Source: Actinomycetales bacterium
GTDB lineage: Bacteria; Actinomycetota; Actinomycetes; Actinomycetales; Cellulomonadaceae
Reading direction: 5' to 3'
NCBI GenBank assembly: GCA_020444245.1
Contig: JAHLLI010000003.1
Location: 186,001-250,000, forward strand
DNA length: 64,000 bases
Shown: in pieces, positions 8,167 through 15,674 of the stretch
Numbering within the stretch: the stretch's first letter is position 1
How the letters are laid out: each line of letters opens with the position of its first letter
Position numbers and translations under genes: made by a program
Notes under the pieces: generated by a model
Told to the model about the DNA's origin: nothing
Databases searched by the model: none
What the model saw: the letters and a program-made list of their open reading frames with translations, nothing else

Positions 8167-8478
8167 TCAGCGCCCGACGGTCTCCGCCAGGTGCCAGCCC
8201 TCACCGACGGGCGACTCGCCCTCGGGCAGGTCCACCTCGGCGACGACGACGTTCGTGCCGGTGCCGGAGACCTTCTCCCACCTGCTGCCGTAGGTGAGAT
8301 CCACCTTGAGCTCGGGTGGCTCGGACGCCAACGTGGCGTCCTCCAGGAGCTCAGTGGTGCCGTCCTCCTGGTCGGCGGTCCAGAACACGCCGGGGTGAGG
8401 GTGGTAGCTGGCCCACTCCCACTTCCACTGACGCTGGACCTGCTCCCAGTGGCAGATGGTCTCCGTCGTCTCTGACAT
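8167..8478 (-). CDS. Small acidic hypothetical protein
   Basis: The product has 103 residues, rich in Trp (seven) and Glu/Asp, with no signal peptide or membrane segment. A striking early segment, CHWEQVQRQWKWEWASYHP, carries four of the tryptophans. ATG 8478 is chosen because AGGAAGG sits eight bases before it; an in-frame GTG three codons upstream is worse placed. No family is recognised. Codon use is like its neighbours, which supports a real gene. It is monocistronic. Confidence 0.65.
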   Translation of the reverse strand: MSETTETICHWEQVQRQWKWEWASYHPHPGVFWTADQEDGTTELLEDATLASEPPELKVDLTYGSRWEKVSGTGTNVVVAEVDLPEGESPVGEGWHLAETVGR

Positions 8479-8672
8479 GTGTGCCACCTTCCTGGTACGC
8501 GACGTCGCGCACGCGTCCCTCCGATCCTGGCACCGTCCACCCCCGGAAACGAAGGGGACCTACGGCCTTTGATGCGATCGGATTCACCCGTCCGCCCCGG
8601 ATCGGTCGCCCGACCGCGCCCCTGGGCCGCGAACCCGCCCCGCTGAGCCCACCGCGCACGCGGACCACTCAC

Positions 8673-8678
8673 TAGCCT
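8673..8678 (+). promoter_or_regulatory. Candidate leaderless -10 (TAGCCT)
   Basis: It ends six bases before ATG 8685. No ribosome site precedes that ATG. Confidence 0.55.
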
Positions 8679-8684
8679 GGTGGC

Positions 8685-10250
8685 ATGAGCCGGCGCGGGT
8701 GGCGGCCGTATGTCGACCTGGTCGAGGTCGACACGATCGAGGTCGTCCTCGAGGAGGACGAGCCGGTCGACGAGTTCCTCGCCCTGCTGCACGAGATCGC
8801 CCTCGAGGCGATCGCCCTGCGCGCCCACTCCCCCGGCGACCCGCGGGTCGAGGTCTACGACGAGCAGGCTCCCGCGCCACCCGACGGGCACGCGACGGCC
8901 CGGCTCGTGCGCAGGATCGGCAAGCGACGGCTCGTCCTCGCGGCAGCGGTCGCGGTGGTCGCCCTGGCGGCGGCGATCGCACCGGGCATCGTCGAGGCCC
9001 GCCGGGCCGCGGCCCGCCTCGCCGCGCTGGAGGCGTCCCCAGGCGTCCTGACGGCGGCGTCGAGCCCTCCGGCCGAGCTGTGGCGCACACCTGGCCGGGT
9101 CGTCGACGACCAGGCCGACGTGCTCCTCGTCGCGGGCACGCAGGACGGCTCGCTCCGGCGGGTCGACCCGGCCACCGGTGGGGTGCTGTGGACGGTCGGG
9201 GCTGGGGACGCGTCGCCCATCGGGCGGTGCTTCCCGGTGGACGGGGCTCTCGGTCCGGACCGGGCGCCGGGCGCCGACGGCGCCGCCGGGCCGGCCACCG
9301 TGGCCTGCGTCCCCGCGGCGGACCCGAACCCGTCGGAAGCCGAAGCGCCCCTGTCGCGTGTCGTGCTTCTCGACCCGAGCACCGGAACCGTGACCCGGAC
9401 GGTGGCGGTGCAGGGGTCCCTCCTGGCCGCCGAGCCCCTGGACGGGGACCTCCTGGTGGTCGCACGTCTCGCCGACGGCAGGCTGAGCGCGGCCCGCTGG
9501 GACCTCGGGGCCCAGGCCCCGCGGTGGGAGTACACCAGCCGGCAGCCGGTGGTGACCGAGGCGAGCGACGCCCTCGAGCTCCGGTCGGAGTCGCTCACCG
9601 TCGGCGGCATCGCTCTCGACCTCGCCACGGGCGAGGAGCGCGACGCCGAGGACGCGCGACGCCAGCCGATCCGCTTCGAGGAGTACACCCTGCCCGGGGG
9701 CGAGCGCGCGACGTGGTGGTGGTACGCGGAGGGGGCGTACGGCCAGGGCCGGGTCACGAGCGACCACGCCATGCGGGTGTTCGCCCTGCTCGGTCCGCCG
9801 TTGGTGCCGGCCCTCACGGACGGCTCGCTGGCGTCGACGCTCGTGACGACGGGCGACGGGGATCGGCTTCGCGGGCTGGACCTGCGCAACGGCCGGATCC
9901 GGTGGTCGCGGGACCACCCCGGCGTGGCGTCGGTCCGCGCCACCCTCCAGGTCGACGGGGTGATGATCCTCGAGGACGGGACGACCGCGACCGCGATCGA
10001 CGTGGGCGACGGCTCCGAGCTGTGGAGGGCGCCGGTCGACCCGGACGTGACCGGCTCGGCACTGACCGACGGCGAGGTCCTGCTGCTGCCCGAGCGCGAC
10101 CGCGACGGCGGGGTCGAGCTGGTCGCCCGCCGGATCGCCGACGGCGCGACGCTCTGGCGTGCCGCGATGCCGGCCGGGACGGTCTCGCTCACCGTCGTCG
10201 GTCAGCAGCTCGTTGCCTGGACCGGGGACGAGGTGGTGGGACTGGGCTGA
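8685..10250 (+). CDS. Membrane-anchored PQQ-like beta-propeller protein
   Basis: The product has 521 residues. A cytoplasmic N-terminal segment of about 80 residues with a very acidic stretch (VDTIEVVLEEDEPVDEF) precedes one membrane helix at about residues 84-104. The exported part has repeated blade motifs of the PQQ/BamB type: VDPATGGVLWTVG, LDPSTGTVTRTV, LDLRNGRIRWSRD and DVGDGSELWRAP. There is no evidence that PQQ is bound; such propellers are often scaffolds. No catalytic motif is visible. It is a single gene with a leaderless-type start. Similar N-anchored propellers are frequent in Micrococcales; the role is unknown. Confidence 0.8.
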   Translation: MSRRGWRPYVDLVEVDTIEVVLEEDEPVDEFLALLHEIALEAIALRAHSPGDPRVEVYDEQAPAPPDGHATARLVRRIGKRRLVLAAAVAVVALAAAIAPGIVEARRAAARLAALEASPGVLTAASSPPAELWRTPGRVVDDQADVLLVAGTQDGSLRRVDPATGGVLWTVGAGDASPIGRCFPVDGALGPDRAPGADGAAGPATVACVPAADPNPSEAEAPLSRVVLLDPSTGTVTRTVAVQGSLLAAEPLDGDLLVVARLADGRLSAARWDLGAQAPRWEYTSRQPVVTEASDALELRSESLTVGGIALDLATGEERDAEDARRQPIRFEEYTLPGGERATWWWYAEGAYGQGRVTSDHAMRVFALLGPPLVPALTDGSLASTLVTTGDGDRLRGLDLRNGRIRWSRDHPGVASVRATLQVDGVMILEDGTTATAIDVGDGSELWRAPVDPDVTGSALTDGEVLLLPERDRDGGVELVARRIADGATLWRAAMPAGTVSLTVVGQQLVAWTGDEVVGLG

Positions 10251-10277
10251 GCGCGGACGCGGGGACCGGCGCGAGGG

Positions 10278-11081
10278 TCAGTAGTTGGTGCCCATCGCGG
10301 TCGTGCCCGGGAGGTACTCCCAGTGCCAGGGCTCGTAGGCGCCGGAACCGCCGCGCTTCGCCCAGTTCGGGTTGACCCACCCGTAGGCCGGACCGTTCTC
10401 GGCCAGCCATCCCATCACGCCCGAGGAGCCGGTCTCGGCGCCGCACAGGTCGATCGCCAGACCCCAGCCGTGGTTCGAGGTGCCCGGCGTCGCCGCAAGG
10501 CCAGGCTTGGTGTAGGCCAGGCGGCGCTGCACCGCCAGGGTCCGGTAGGCGTCGGTGAGGCACAGGTTGCGGCCGAACGCGGCCTTGAAGTTCTCGTTCA
10601 GCTCGGTGAGCGCGACCGCGGCGTCACCGCGCAGCATGTGGGTCCCGTCCCACAGCGTGCACAGGTCCTTGGCCGGGATCAGGCCGTTGCCGGAGGTCTC
10701 GACCACCACCCCGGTGCAGTCGGGCAGCGGGTTCCGCTCCACCGAGCGACTGACGGCCTGGACGTCACGCAGGCCGACGGAGGACGGCGCCAGGACCGAG
10801 GTCGGCGTAGTCGCCTGCGGTGCGGACGCGAGGATCTCCGCCGTCGCAGGGGCGTCCGCGCTCACCGCGACGACGGAGGCGCCGGCCGAGGTCGGGGCGA
10901 GGAGCCCGGTGGCCGGCAGACCGATGGTGGCGACGGCGATCGCACCCACCACGAGGGCGCGAGCCAGGGTCCTGGGATGTGGAGGGCGCAGGGTCTTGGC
11001 CTTGCGGGTCCGGCGCTCTGGCCGGGGGTGCAGATCTCGACGGGAGGCCGGCGCGCCCGTCGGGCTCTGCTCGTACTCCAC
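10278..11081 (-). CDS. Exported M15-family D-Ala-D-Ala carboxypeptidase-like protein
   Basis: The product has 267 residues. A basic N-terminal tail of 40 residues is followed by a hydrophobic segment (about 42-62), so it is exported or anchored. The catalytic domain has the M15 zinc motifs: TSNHGWGLAIDL (His and Asp ligands) and EPWHWEYL (catalytic Glu and third zinc His). LTDAYRT precedes them as in VanY-type enzymes. It should trim peptidoglycan stem peptides or act as an endopeptidase. The GTG at 11081 has GGAGG four bases before it. A GTTACC-N5-GTAATC direct repeat upstream resembles an OmpR-family box. Confidence 0.87.
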   Translation of the reverse strand: MEYEQSPTGAPASRRDLHPRPERRTRKAKTLRPPHPRTLARALVVGAIAVATIGLPATGLLAPTSAGASVVAVSADAPATAEILASAPQATTPTSVLAPSSVGLRDVQAVSRSVERNPLPDCTGVVVETSGNGLIPAKDLCTLWDGTHMLRGDAAVALTELNENFKAAFGRNLCLTDAYRTLAVQRRLAYTKPGLAATPGTSNHGWGLAIDLCGAETGSSGVMGWLAENGPAYGWVNPNWAKRGGSGAYEPWHWEYLPGTTAMGTNY

Positions 11082-11145
11082 TACGCCTCCGACCCTCCTG
11101 GCACCCGGCACCCGCCGGCCAGGGGGGTACAGCAGCCGAGCGGGT

Positions 11146-11162
11146 GATTACGAAAGGGTAAC
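11146..11162 (-). promoter_or_regulatory. Direct-repeat box upstream of the M15 peptidase gene
   Basis: On the minus strand it reads GTTACC, five bases, GTAATC: two GTWAY units spaced one helical turn apart. This is the geometry of OmpR-family sites and resembles what I recall of MtrA sites upstream of cell-wall peptidase genes. The assignment is inference. Confidence 0.3.
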
Positions 11163-11198
11163 GGGTGCACCCCGTTCGGACCAAGCCGCCTCGGCGTC

Positions 11199-11213
11199 AG
11201 GTGTGTCACACCT
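11199..11213. promoter_or_regulatory. Perfect 15-bp palindrome at the end of the downstream CNNM gene
   Basis: AGGTGTG, T, CACACCT. A one-base centre is too tight for a hairpin loop, so it is more like a protein site than a terminator. It overlaps the stop codon of the CNNM/CBS gene and lies upstream of the M15 gene. Confidence 0.3.
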
Positions 11214-12279
11214 CACCGCGACCGACGGCACGACCGCCGAGGGTACCGCGCTGCATCGCATCCCTGACCTCGCCGACCAGCTCCTCGAGGATGTCCTCCA
11301 GGAACACCACACCGACCGTGGCGCCGCCGGTGTCGACCACGCGGGCCAGGTGGGACCCCGATCGCTGCATGGCCGCGAGCGCGGCCTCGACCTCGTCCTG
11401 CGGGCGGACCACGGCCAGGTCGCGGACCCGCCACGACGGGACCGGCTCGTCGCGCTCGGCGGGGCCCGCGTACAGCACGTCCTTGAGGTGCAGGTAGCCG
11501 ACCGGGTCGGTGCCGGAGCCGGTCACGGGGAACCGGCTGAACCCGGTGCGTGCCACCTCGCGCTCGATGTCGGCCACCGTCGCGCCCATCGGCACCGCGA
11601 CCAGCCGGTCGGTGGGCACCATCACCTCGGCAGCGGTCTTGTCGGAGAACTCGATCGCGCCGGTGAGCAGGCCGTGCGCGTCGTCGAGCAGCCCCTCGGC
11701 CTGCGAGCGCTCGACGATCGAGTGGACCTGCTCGGCCGTGAACGCCGACGCGACCTCGTCCTTGGGCTCGATGCCGATCTGCCGGATCATGTGGTTCGCC
11801 ATCCAGTTGAGGACGGCGATGAGCGGCCGCACCAGCCGGGCCACGCCCACCAACGGGGGGCCGAACCACAGCACCGCGCGGTCCGGGCCGGAGACCGCGA
11901 GGTTCTTGGGCACCATCTCGCCGAGCACCACGTGCAGGTAGACCACGATCGCCAGCGCGATGACCAGCGCGACCGCGTGCGCAGCGCCGGCGGGCAGGCC
12001 CAGCGCCGTGACCGGTCCCTCGATCGCGTGCGCGATGGCGGGCTCGGCCACCACGCCGAGCGACGTCGAGCACACGGTGATCCCGAGCTGGGCGCAGGCC
12101 AGCATCAGCGACACGTGCTCCATCGCCCACAGCACGACCCGCGCGCGGCGCGAGCCCGCCTCGGCGAGCGGCTCGACGGCGCTGCGGCGGGCCGAGATGA
12201 TCGCGAACTCCGCGCCCACGAAGAACGCGTTGCCGGCGAGCAGCGCGAGCGCGACCAGGAGCGCGGCCTGGGTGCTCAC
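11206..12279 (-). CDS. CNNM/CBS-domain membrane protein (second of a pair)
   Basis: The product has 357 residues. Residues 1-150 form a CNNM (DUF21) transmembrane domain with GAEFAIISARRSAVEPLAE, GVVAEPAI and VLGEMVPKNLA. Then come two CBS motifs: EVMVPTDRLVAVPMGAT and VVFLEDILEELVGEV. The family includes Mg/Co efflux proteins of the CorC/MpfA type. It lacks the C-terminal CorC/HlyC domain present in its upstream partner. Its GTG overlaps the partner's stop as GTGA, so translation is coupled; the two may form a heterodimer. Confidence 0.9.
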   Translation of the reverse strand: MSTQAALLVALALLAGNAFFVGAEFAIISARRSAVEPLAEAGSRRARVVLWAMEHVSLMLACAQLGITVCSTSLGVVAEPAIAHAIEGPVTALGLPAGAAHAVALVIALAIVVYLHVVLGEMVPKNLAVSGPDRAVLWFGPPLVGVARLVRPLIAVLNWMANHMIRQIGIEPKDEVASAFTAEQVHSIVERSQAEGLLDDAHGLLTGAIEFSDKTAAEVMVPTDRLVAVPMGATVADIEREVARTGFSRFPVTGSGTDPVGYLHLKDVLYAGPAERDEPVPSWRVRDLAVVRPQDEVEAALAAMQRSGSHLARVVDTGGATVGVVFLEDILEELVGEVRDAMQRGTLGGRAVGRGEV

Positions 12280-13592
12280 GTCTGCCCCTCGTCGGTCGGT
12301 GCGGGCCGGACGCTCAGGCGCGCGACGCGCCGGCCGTCCATCTGCTGCACGCGCAGCCGCACGCCGTCGACGACGACCTCGTCGCCGGGCACCGGTACCC
12401 GGCCGAGCCGCGCCATGACCAGCCCGCCGAGGGTCTCGTAGGCCGGGTCGTCCGGCACCCTCACCCCGGTCTCCTCCGCGAGCTCGTCCGGGCGCAGCAG
12501 GCCCGGGGCCGACCAGCCGCCGCCCAACCGGTACACCCCCGCCAGGGCCGGGTCGTGCTCGTCGGCGACCTCGCCGACGATCTCCTCGATGACGTCCTCG
12601 AGCGTGACGACGCCGGCGGTGCCCCCGTACTCGTCCACGACCACGGCCATCTGCATGCCTTGCTCGCGCAGCTCGACCAGCAGCGGCCCGAGGCGCACCG
12701 TCTCGGGCACCCGCGGCGCCGGGTCCATCAGGGCACCGGCGGGGACCTCGCCGCGCTTGGCGTACGGCACCGCGATCGCCCGGCGTAGGTGGACCAGGCC
12801 CACCACGTCGTCCCGCGAGCCGTCGATCACCGGGAACCGGGAGTGGCCGGTGGCGCGGGCCGCCGCGACCACGTCCGCCGCCGTCGCCTCGCGATCGACG
12901 ACCTCCATCCGGGTCCGGTCGGTCATCACGTCGACGGCGGCAAGGGTGTTGAGCTCGATCGAGTTGGTCAGCCGGACCGCGGTGCCCTCGTCCAGGGTGC
13001 CCACCTGGGCCGAGCGGCGGACCAGGGCGACCAGCTCCTGCGCCGACCGCCCGCCGGAGAGCTCCTCGCGCGGCTCGACGCCGAAGCGCCGCAGGATCGC
13101 GTTCGCGGTGCCGTTGAGCACGCCGATCACCGGGCGCAGCGCCGCGGTGAAGGCCAGCTGCGCCGGCGCGACCGCGCGCGCCGTGGTCAGCGGGGTGGAC
13201 AGCGCGAGGTTCTTGGGCACCAGCTCGCCGAGCAGCATCGAGAAGCCGTTGACCAGGACCAGCGCCAGCACGGCAGCGGTCGCCGCCGACACCGCGTCGG
13301 TGAGCGAGGATCGGCCCAGGAGCTGGCGCAGGAGGCTCGCCAGAGCCGGCTGGGTGGTGTAGCCGAGCAGGATCGTCGTCGCGGTGATGCCGACCTGCGC
13401 CCCGGAGAGCTGGGTGGACAGGGTGGCGAGCGCCCGCCGCACGCTGCGGCCCGAGCGGGAGGTGTCCTGCCCGAGCTCGCGGTCGACCGCGCCGGGGTCC
13501 AGAGTGACCAGGGCGAACTCCGCGGCCACGAACACCGCGGTGCCGGCCGTCAGGGCCACTCCGAGCAGCACCATGAGCCACTCGTTCAGCAC
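12276..13592 (-). CDS. CNNM/CBS/CorC-domain membrane protein (first of a pair)
   Basis: The product has 438 residues. The CNNM domain (AAEFALVTLDPGAVDREL, GELVPKNLAL) is followed by a CBS pair with VVDEYGGTAGVVTLEDVIEEIVGEV, and a C-terminal CorC/HlyC domain (about residues 340-430, VYRLGGGWSAPGLL, DETLGG-type core) typical of hemolysin-C-like transporters. The likely role is Mg2+ or other divalent cation homeostasis at the cell membrane. It is the first gene of a two-gene operon, divergent from the response regulator 61 bases away. Confidence 0.92.
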   Translation of the reverse strand: MLNEWLMVLLGVALTAGTAVFVAAEFALVTLDPGAVDRELGQDTSRSGRSVRRALATLSTQLSGAQVGITATTILLGYTTQPALASLLRQLLGRSSLTDAVSAATAAVLALVLVNGFSMLLGELVPKNLALSTPLTTARAVAPAQLAFTAALRPVIGVLNGTANAILRRFGVEPREELSGGRSAQELVALVRRSAQVGTLDEGTAVRLTNSIELNTLAAVDVMTDRTRMEVVDREATAADVVAAARATGHSRFPVIDGSRDDVVGLVHLRRAIAVPYAKRGEVPAGALMDPAPRVPETVRLGPLLVELREQGMQMAVVVDEYGGTAGVVTLEDVIEEIVGEVADEHDPALAGVYRLGGGWSAPGLLRPDELAEETGVRVPDDPAYETLGGLVMARLGRVPVPGDEVVVDGVRLRVQQMDGRRVARLSVRPAPTDEGQT

Positions 13593-13653
13593 GTGGCGAG
13601 CCTCCAGCAGGTCGTCGTGTCGTGACTATAGCCGCGTGTGCCACGCTGAGCGC

Positions 13654-14370
13654 ATGGATGCCAACGCTGCGGTCCGCGACGCACCACTGGTGCTGGTGGT
13701 GGAGGATGAGCCGGCGATCGCGACGGCGGTCGCGCACCGGATGCGCGCCGAGGGGTGGCAGGCGGAGATCGCCGCCGACGGCCCCTCCGGGGTCGAGGCC
13801 GCGGCGCGGCTGCAACCCGACGTGATCGTGCTGGACGTCATGCTGCCCGGGATGGACGGCCTGGAGGTGTGCCGCCGGGTGCAGGCCGAACGGCCGGTCC
13901 CGGTGATCATGCTCACCGCGCGCGACGACGAGACCGACATGCTCATCGGCCTGGGGGTGGGCGCGGACGACTACCTGCCCAAACCCTTCTCGATGCGCGA
14001 GCTGGTCGCCCGCACCAAGGTGCTGCTGCGCCGCGTCGAGCGCGCTCGCCAGCTCGCCGCCACGGCGACCACCCAGCCGCCCCAGCAGCTCGGGGACGTG
14101 GTCATCGACCGGGCCCAGCGCCGGGTCGCCCGGGACGGGGTCCAGGTCCACCTGACGCCGACGGAGTTCGACCTGCTGGTCACGCTGGCCGCCAGCCCCC
14201 GCACCGTGCTGACCCGCGAGAAGCTGCTCGCGGACGTGTGGGACTGGGTCGATGCGAGCGGCACGCGCACCGTGGACTCGCACGTCAAGGCACTGCGCCG
14301 CAAGCTCGGCGCCGACCTGATCCGGACCGTGCACGGGGTCGGGTACGCCTTCGAGCCGACCGAGGGCTGA
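13654..14370 (+). CDS. OmpR/PhoB-family response regulator
   Basis: The product has 238 residues. The receiver domain has the acidic pair in VVEDEPA, the phosphoacceptor Asp in VLDVMLPGMDG and the Lys in LPKPF. The winged-helix effector ends with RTVDSHVKALRRKLG and the TVHGVGYAF hairpin. ATG 13654 is chosen; a CACGCT hexamer six bases upstream could give a leaderless start. It is followed after four bases by its kinase. The pair is of the BaeSR/MprAB general type and sits divergent from the CNNM pair, so cation or envelope stress is a reasonable guess only. Confidence 0.93.
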   Translation: MDANAAVRDAPLVLVVEDEPAIATAVAHRMRAEGWQAEIAADGPSGVEAAARLQPDVIVLDVMLPGMDGLEVCRRVQAERPVPVIMLTARDDETDMLIGLGVGADDYLPKPFSMRELVARTKVLLRRVERARQLAATATTQPPQQLGDVVIDRAQRRVARDGVQVHLTPTEFDLLVTLAASPRTVLTREKLLADVWDWVDASGTRTVDSHVKALRRKLGADLIRTVHGVGYAFEPTEG

Positions 14371-14374
14371 TCGC

Positions 14375-15442
14375 GTGGAAGCGCCCCGCCACGCGGTTCG
14401 GGCGCGGCTTGACGTGCGCCCGCTCGACCGGTTCACCACCATCAAGATCAAGCTGGGTGTGCTGGTCGCCGCGTCGGTGACCCTCGCGGCGTTCATCACC
14501 TGGCTGGGTCTGTACAACCACCTCGGGCCGAGCCGCACCTTCCCGCTGGCGATCGTCGTGTCGCTGGTCGCGGTCCAGGTGCTCGCCCACGGCATGACCT
14601 CCCCGCTGCGCGAGATGACGGCCGCCGCGCAGGCGATGGCCCAGGGCGACTACACACGCAGGGTCACGGCGTCGAGCCACGACGAGGTCGGCAGGCTGGC
14701 CGACGCCTTCAACACGATGGCCGAGGACCTCGAGCAGGCCGACCTGCTGCGCCGCGAGCTGGTGGCCAACGTCTCCCACGAGCTGCGCACCCCGCTCGCC
14801 GCGCTCCAGGCCCAGCTGGAGAACCTGGTCGACGGCGTCAGCCCGGCGGACCCCGAGACCCTCGGCGCCGCGCTGCACCAGACCGAGCGGCTCGGCCGGC
14901 TGGTCACGGACCTGCTCGACCTGTCCCGCCTGGAGGCCGGCGCCGGCGGGCTCGAGCTGGCGCCCGTCCGGCTCCAGGGTCTGTTCGACGACGTGGTCGA
15001 GGCGGCCGCGCTCATCGCGCCCGCGAAGGACCTCACCTTCGTGGTCGACGTGCGGCCCGGCGGGCTGTCCGTGTCGGGCGACGCCAAGCGCCTGGACCAG
15101 GTGGTCACCAACCTCGTCCAGAACGCCGTCCGGCACTCCCCGCGCGGCGGCGAGGTACGGCTCACCGCCCGCCGCGACGGGCGGGACGTGGTGATCGACG
15201 TGCTCGACCAGGGCTCGGGGATCGCCAGGGAGGACCGCGCGCGGGTCTTCGAGCGCTTCACACGGGGCAACGTCCCGGCGATCACCGGGCAGATCAGCAC
15301 CGGCGGGACCGGGCTCGGCCTGGCGATCGTCCGGTGGGCCGTGCAGCTGCACGGCGGCAGCATCGAGGTCGTGGACTCCGACACCGGCTGCGACATGCAG
15401 GTTCGGCTCCCCGGACAGCCCGCGGCGGGCGACGCCTCCTAG
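14375..15442 (+). CDS. Sensor histidine kinase
   Basis: The product has 355 residues. Two hydrophobic helices (about 29-45 and 52-66) are separated by a very short loop, so there is almost no extracellular sensor. A HAMP domain follows (LREMTAAAQAMAQGDYTRRV), then the phosphoacceptor His in NVSHELRTPLA, and the ATPase domain with an N box (TNLVQNAVRHSP), DQGSG and GGTGLGLAIV. The small loop suggests it senses a membrane state or works with a partner protein. It is coupled to the preceding regulator with a four-base gap. Confidence 0.92.
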   Translation: MEAPRHAVRARLDVRPLDRFTTIKIKLGVLVAASVTLAAFITWLGLYNHLGPSRTFPLAIVVSLVAVQVLAHGMTSPLREMTAAAQAMAQGDYTRRVTASSHDEVGRLADAFNTMAEDLEQADLLRRELVANVSHELRTPLAALQAQLENLVDGVSPADPETLGAALHQTERLGRLVTDLLDLSRLEAGAGGLELAPVRLQGLFDDVVEAAALIAPAKDLTFVVDVRPGGLSVSGDAKRLDQVVTNLVQNAVRHSPRGGEVRLTARRDGRDVVIDVLDQGSGIAREDRARVFERFTRGNVPAITGQISTGGTGLGLAIVRWAVQLHGGSIEVVDSDTGCDMQVRLPGQPAAGDAS

Positions 15443-15612
15443 GCCGGGACCGCGTGCCGTGACCTGACATGACCGTTCGCGGCCCTGATCTTGGCCGGTC
15501 CGGCGGCCCGCTTTGCCGCCGTGTTGCCTGGTCACGAGGGTTTCGGGGGCTGCGGCGTACCCCGCGTCCGACACCCGGGTCGACGCGGGCGGGGACCGGC
15601 TCGGTGGCCTAG

Positions 15613-15623
15613 GCTTGACAAGC
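15613..15623 (+). promoter_or_regulatory. Short palindrome at the predicted kgd start site
   Basis: GCTTGACAAGC is a perfect odd palindrome overlapping a TAGGCT hexamer (15610-15615). The predicted transcript start near 15622 would leave a leader of about 53 bases. Confidence 0.3.
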
Positions 15624-15674
15624 GCAAGCGGCCGCGCAACGGCCGAAGGTCCGTCGTTGGGAAGAGGCACGCGG

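Noticed and set aside
11082-11205. Possible c-di-AMP (ydaO) riboswitch in the leader of the M15 peptidase gene
   Set aside because: Such riboswitches precede actinobacterial cell-wall hydrolase genes, but the leader is only about 120 bases and lacks the conserved GGGTGAAT-type core.
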